Assembly (NCBI GenBank): GCA_002346645.1
Contig: DEAD01000016.1
Location: forward strand, 61,394 to 125,393
Direction of reading: 5' to 3'
DNA length: 64,000 bases
Source of the DNA: Dehalococcoidia bacterium UBA2991
GTDB taxonomy: Bacteria > Chloroflexota > Dehalococcoidia > Tepidiformales > Tepidiformaceae
Below the pieces are notes generated by a model, which worked only from the letters and a program-made list of their open reading frames with translations, did not search any database and was not told the DNA's origin. Of this stretch, positions 60,525-64,000 are shown piece after piece. Numbering within the stretch: position 1 is the stretch's first letter; each line of letters begins with the position of its first letter. The translations under genes and the position numbers were made by a program.

Positions 60525-62861
60525 TTAATTAAAAGACTTGTCGTTGTCCGGGAGTTCGGAGTTAGGCTTTCCCTCGTCTTGTTCCCTGCGGGCTGAGCGC
60601 TGTCCAAATATCCGTACTGCGAGGGCATTGCGAAGCATTCGGTAGGCTTCATCTGCCTCCTCGCCATCCTGATTGTTTTCCCGGCTGGCGGAGGCGTAGC
60701 GAGCTTCCTCGAAGGCAGTGCTAAGCAGGCTGGCTTCCTCTGGTCGTTCGAGTGTGGAGCCGAGGCGAATTCCCCACTGCCGCACCGTTTCTGATTCCTT
60801 CGGCTGAAGCCCGGCCCAGCCCGCCAAGCGTTCGATGCCTCCCCATTGTCGCGGTAGACCGCGCAACCCTCGCAAGCCCCAAACCCAATAAAGTCGTGTC
60901 CCCAGAGACACGACCACTAGTGTTCCCATGGTCCCTGCCAGGATCCAGATCACCATCCAAGGAGGGCCGCTCTTGCGCTCAAGTTCGACTGGAGTCAGCA
61001 GTTCTCCCAGAAGGACTGAGCCATCGTTGATTGTTTCCTCCAGAGGTATGAGGTCAAAGGGGAGATCTGGTAAGGGCTCATTGTTGGTGCTGGATATCAG
61101 GCCTTCGAATGTCGCACCTACGAGGGTAAGTTCGTCCGATGGGTTGAAGTCGATCCATCCATAGGTTGGGAAATACACCTCCACCCAGGAGTAGGCGTCG
61201 TTCTTACGCACGGAGAATGTACCTTCTTCGAAGTCCTCAGGGTCGAGAACGTAACCCACCGCGACGCGGGCTGGCACACCCTGTGTGCGCAGCATCACTG
61301 CCATTGCTGTTGAGAAATAGTCGAAGTAGCCGCGTTGGAGATCGAACAGGAGGAAGTCGACCGCATCCCGTCGCGATGGTGCTGAACGCACACTTGTATC
61401 AACCTCAAATTCGCGAAGATATGCCTGGATAGCCAGGGTTAGGTCATACGGGTTTGTCACTCCCTCGGTAACCTCTGCCGTTTCGTCATAGATTCGGTCC
61501 GGCAGATCGTTGGGAAGCTGTAAATATCGATCCCGTATCCAGTCTGGGTAATCTGCTGAGTCTGCCCTTAGTTTGTCAGGGTTGGCAATACTGACTGTTC
61601 CCGCTACGCGGTACCGGTCACCTTCTTGTAGGTCTTCTTGGCTGCGAATTCTTTCGATGTCGCCAGGGAAGGAGTCTGGTAGGGCAGCGATGGCATCGAT
61701 GTTGGCGCCCAAGGGAGTTCCTACCGAAAACAGAGTGTCTTCATCATCAAAAACCTCTATGTCGAGCCTAGTTACTATGCGATCTCGGTAAGTGCGTGCC
61801 TGGATGTCTGCGGATGTAGGAGTTCCAGCGTTAACCTCCTGCTCGTTGCGATTGGAAGAACGCCAGCCCGAGCCGGTGTAATAGTCGTAGCTCGTCCCCC
61901 GTACAAGGCCTAAATGTTCCCCGCGTACTTCAAAGAGGATCCGGGAGCCGAGGCTGATGTCGCCCCGAATGGGTAAGGTTCTCCCGAACTTGTGGAAATT
62001 GCCTCCCCCTCCCGCTAGGTCCAGGACTAGGCGATTGAGGGGCTCTAAGGCTTCTTCGATGGGTTTTGTTACGTAATTGATAGTGCTATCGATGGCATCT
62101 GCTTGTTTTCCTAATGGTACCTGCCAGGCAATCACGACCATGACTACCGTGAGGACTAATGTGAACTGGGCTGCCTGAAGACTTAGCCATTCAGGGTACT
62201 CAACTCGGATGCGGTCCCACCGGGCGAATGCCCGCTGTAGGTGTAGTCGGGAGATGAGGAGGAGGGCCCCAAGGGAGAACATTAAGAAGGCGCCACTGGG
62301 TTGGCCCTTGGTAGTTGCGATGATGACCAATAGCCCGGCGCAGGCTGGCACAACCGCGAGCCAAATATTGCGCCAACGGAATACTGCCCAGGCTGCGAGG
62401 TAGGAGATGAGCACCCCTAGGGCGTGCACCAGAAGCACGAAAGGCAGGTTGTCGGTACTGACGTCATTTTCGCGAACCACCACCACCCATTCATTCATGC
62501 GGGCAACAATGTCGTCGACACGAGAGACTATTGAACCGCCATCTCCGTAGGGAGAGGCTGTCAGTGTAAGTAGCATCAGACCGAAAAGCAGTGCTGAGGG
62601 ATGCACGATGAACTGGCTAGCCCGCGTTCGTGCTGCTAAGAGTCCAATTACGAGCCCGCCTATGACGGTAGGTGCCAGCGAAGGGAAGTCCCGGACCCAA
62701 TCGGCCTGCTGGATAGCGATTGCGATGGAGAGGTATACCACGAGGGCAGGCAGGAGAGTTAGCCAGTCCTCCCAGCTCATCAGAAGCCGGGGGGTCTCGA
62801 TGGCGAACCGTCGCAGACGGGACCCCATGTTTCCTGGAGGAAGTGTTTCTAGTTCTGCCAT
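60525..62861 (-). CDS. Membrane-bound transglutaminase-fold protein lacking catalytic residues
   Basis: 778 aa, TgpA-like architecture. Residues 1-250 carry about seven transmembrane segments. A beta-rich external region follows (about 290-430), then a transglutaminase-core domain (about 470-580), one more transmembrane helix (VIWILAGTMGTLVVVSLGT) and a C-terminal DUF4129-like helical region. The core keeps the fold motifs FSTAMAVMLRTQGVPARVAV and WVEVYFPTYGWIDF. The usual Cys is F513 (GYFDYF), the usual His is Y557 (DAYSW) and the usual Asp is N573 (FNPSD), so it cannot be an active Cys protease or transglutaminase. It overlaps the DUF58 gene by 13 nt. Confidence 0.88.
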   Translation of the reverse strand: MAELETLPPGNMGSRLRRFAIETPRLLMSWEDWLTLLPALVVYLSIAIAIQQADWVRDFPSLAPTVIGGLVIGLLAARTRASQFIVHPSALLFGLMLLTLTASPYGDGGSIVSRVDDIVARMNEWVVVVRENDVSTDNLPFVLLVHALGVLISYLAAWAVFRWRNIWLAVVPACAGLLVIIATTKGQPSGAFLMFSLGALLLISRLHLQRAFARWDRIRVEYPEWLSLQAAQFTLVLTVVMVVIAWQVPLGKQADAIDSTINYVTKPIEEALEPLNRLVLDLAGGGGNFHKFGRTLPIRGDISLGSRILFEVRGEHLGLVRGTSYDYYTGSGWRSSNRNEQEVNAGTPTSADIQARTYRDRIVTRLDIEVFDDEDTLFSVGTPLGANIDAIAALPDSFPGDIERIRSQEDLQEGDRYRVAGTVSIANPDKLRADSADYPDWIRDRYLQLPNDLPDRIYDETAEVTEGVTNPYDLTLAIQAYLREFEVDTSVRSAPSRRDAVDFLLFDLQRGYFDYFSTAMAVMLRTQGVPARVAVGYVLDPEDFEEGTFSVRKNDAYSWVEVYFPTYGWIDFNPSDELTLVGATFEGLISSTNNEPLPDLPFDLIPLEETINDGSVLLGELLTPVELERKSGPPWMVIWILAGTMGTLVVVSLGTRLYWVWGLRGLRGLPRQWGGIERLAGWAGLQPKESETVRQWGIRLGSTLERPEEASLLSTAFEEARYASASRENNQDGEEADEAYRMLRNALAVRIFGQRSARREQDEGKPNSELPDNDKSFN

Positions 62862-64000
62862 GCTTCAGCCCCTTCGCCAGTGCTGCTCAGGACGAAGGAG
62901 AGATCGTCTCCCTGGGCCACCACATAACTCAGGATGTCGCTTGCTGTCAGCTCGCCGTACAGGAGCAGGGGTGATCCCTCACCCCCGAATGTGCTTGGGT
63001 CCACCAGCACTACTGCTGCGCGAACTCCACGCTGGACTAGCGACTGTACCGGTGAAACCCAGCTATCGTCTGTGGAGGCCGTCACCACCACAAGAGTTGT
63101 GTGGCGGCCAAATCGACGTTGCTCTTCCATAAGAAGGTTAGCTAAAGGTGCTTCTCCAGTTGCCTTCGCTACTGCTAGCGATTCAAGGATGCGGGAGAGC
63201 TGTTGCTGTCCTCGCTCCGTCTCCACCACCGTGTAGTCCTCTCCGAAAGCAATCAGCCCTACGGAGCGATTCGCGGCGATATAACGCTGGGCAACGCTGG
63301 CGGCCACAGTAATGATGTATTCCTCTGTACTTTCTTCGCCATCCCCTGCTTGGATGCTTCCTTCCAGGTCAGCGATTACCCAGATATCGCTTGTGGGATC
63401 GAGCTCGAATGTCTTTACCATCAGTTCGCCTGTGTGGGCTGTGGAGCGCCAATGTATACGGCTTAAGGGATCACCCGGTGCATAGTCGCGGATGCCACTC
63501 GCATTTGGTGTGATGTAGTGGGTGCGTCGCCGGAAACGACCCTCCCCGGGCAAGCTTGCAGGTGGAGTCTGAAAACGGGGCAAATCCACCACTCGTGGGT
63601 AGACCAAGATTTGCTGGGGAGTCCCATAGCGGCGTTCAGAATAGAAAATGCCGAACGGATCGCCCCCCCGGACTAGCAGTGGTCCCCAGTCGTAAAGGCC
63701 GCGTCGCTTCAGCACAGTGCTAACGACCCAGCTGCGTAATCCTCTACTTGGTATTACGACAGCCCGTCGTGACTGGTGACCAGGTAGGTCACAGGGATCC
63801 TCCAGTTCCACCCAGAGTTTTGGAATAAGGCTTCGGTTGCGCACTTCAATAAGTTCCTCCGCCTCCTGGCCCACCTGTCCTCGCAGTGTTCGTCGGTCTA
63901 CGTTTACGTTGAGGGCACGTGTATTGAGCCAGGCGATGACTAGGGCTACTGGAATGCCCATAGCAAGGATGTAGGCAATTCGGTAGAGCAGCCAAAAACC
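62849..64000 (-). CDS. DUF58 domain protein (5' end beyond window)
   Basis: At least 383 residues visible, open to the window edge. A hydrophobic segment runs across the edge (WLLYRIAYILAMGIPVALVI), so an internal Met at 63961 is not the true start. It is followed by the DUF58 signature region: YITPNASGIRDYAPGDPLSR and IHWRSTAHTGELMVKTFE. A vWA-like fold comes after (DIWVIADLEGS, RSVGLIAFGEDYTVV). DUF58 proteins usually sit in MoxR-DUF58-transglutaminase operons; the transglutaminase-like gene follows and a moxR gene is expected just outside. Confidence 0.85.
   Translation of the reverse strand, partial: GFWLLYRIAYILAMGIPVALVIAWLNTRALNVNVDRRTLRGQVGQEAEELIEVRNRSLIPKLWVELEDPCDLPGHQSRRAVVIPSRGLRSWVVSTVLKRRGLYDWGPLLVRGGDPFGIFYSERRYGTPQQILVYPRVVDLPRFQTPPASLPGEGRFRRRTHYITPNASGIRDYAPGDPLSRIHWRSTAHTGELMVKTFELDPTSDIWVIADLEGSIQAGDGEESTEEYIITVAASVAQRYIAANRSVGLIAFGEDYTVVETERGQQQLSRILESLAVAKATGEAPLANLLMEEQRRFGRHTTLVVVTASTDDSWVSPVQSLVQRGVRAAVVLVDPSTFGGEGSPLLLYGELTASDILSYVVAQGDDLSFVLSSTGEGAEAWQN

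Overview
The window is a gene-dense stretch of bacterial chromosome (roughly mid-50s % GC by eye). It holds about 60 protein genes, one tRNA, and no insertion sequence, prophage or CRISPR array that I can see. Three features suggest Chloroflexota (Dehalococcoidia/SAR202-like): an 11-subunit complex I operon without nuoEFG, a tryptophan-rich C-terminal domain on a cell-surface protein that I associate with this phylum, and the mix of DinB, CitE-like, aldehyde:ferredoxin-oxidoreductase and histidine-phosphatase genes. This placement is inference; no 16S rRNA is present.

Layout. 1-5.7 kb: cysS (cut by the edge) and cysE, coaBC and coaX, then divergent proA and a small unknown gene. 5.7-16.4 kb: a reverse-strand nuoABCDHIJKLMN operon whose NuoI carries a three-fold repeated basic C-terminal extension. 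16.7-24.8 kb: a membrane protein, gamma-carbonic-anhydrase-like protein, FMN split-barrel protein, O-methyltransferase, pdxS, a P-type ATPase, a CDP-alcohol phosphotransferase and a secreted protein with a ruined metalloprotease site. 24.8-27.9 kb: a long GC-rich, hairpin-rich leader, then a probable surface-layer gene and a small anchored protein, closed by a strong terminator. 28-34.5 kb: otsA-otsB (trehalose), a small poly-Arg protein, family 5 uracil-DNA glycosylase, and the dnaJ-prmA-rsmE set. 34.5-41.9 kb: AOR-family oxidoreductase, rhomboid protease, a phosphotransferase, and pstC-pstA-pstB-phoU without pstS behind a candidate Pho box. 42-49 kb: rplK-rplA forward and rplJ-rplL reverse, separated by an AhpD-like gene, acyl-CoA-ligase and enoyl-CoA-hydratase genes, a DinB protein and an alpha/beta hydrolase. 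49-56 kb: histidine phosphatase, CitE-like lyase, zinc-ribbon protein, aldo/keto reductase, rsfS, mnmA, a ZTP riboswitch controlling purH, and tRNA-Ser(GGA). 56-64 kb: membrane and lipoprotein genes, DUF402 protein, an EndoIII-related glycosylase, ychF, a transglutaminase-fold membrane protein lacking its catalytic residues, and a DUF58 gene cut by the edge.

The most notable observation is at 43279-43842. A carboxymuconolactone-decarboxylase/AhpD-like gene is interrupted by an in-frame TGA exactly where the second redox cysteine belongs (C-D-F-TGA). A perfect 7-bp stem with a G-containing loop starts 13 nt after the TGA, as expected for a bacterial SECIS element. I read it as a selenoprotein. 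A second pattern is that at least seven genes have a TANNNT box exactly 6-7 nt before the start codon and no Shine-Dalgarno sequence, which suggests leaderless transcription is common in this organism.
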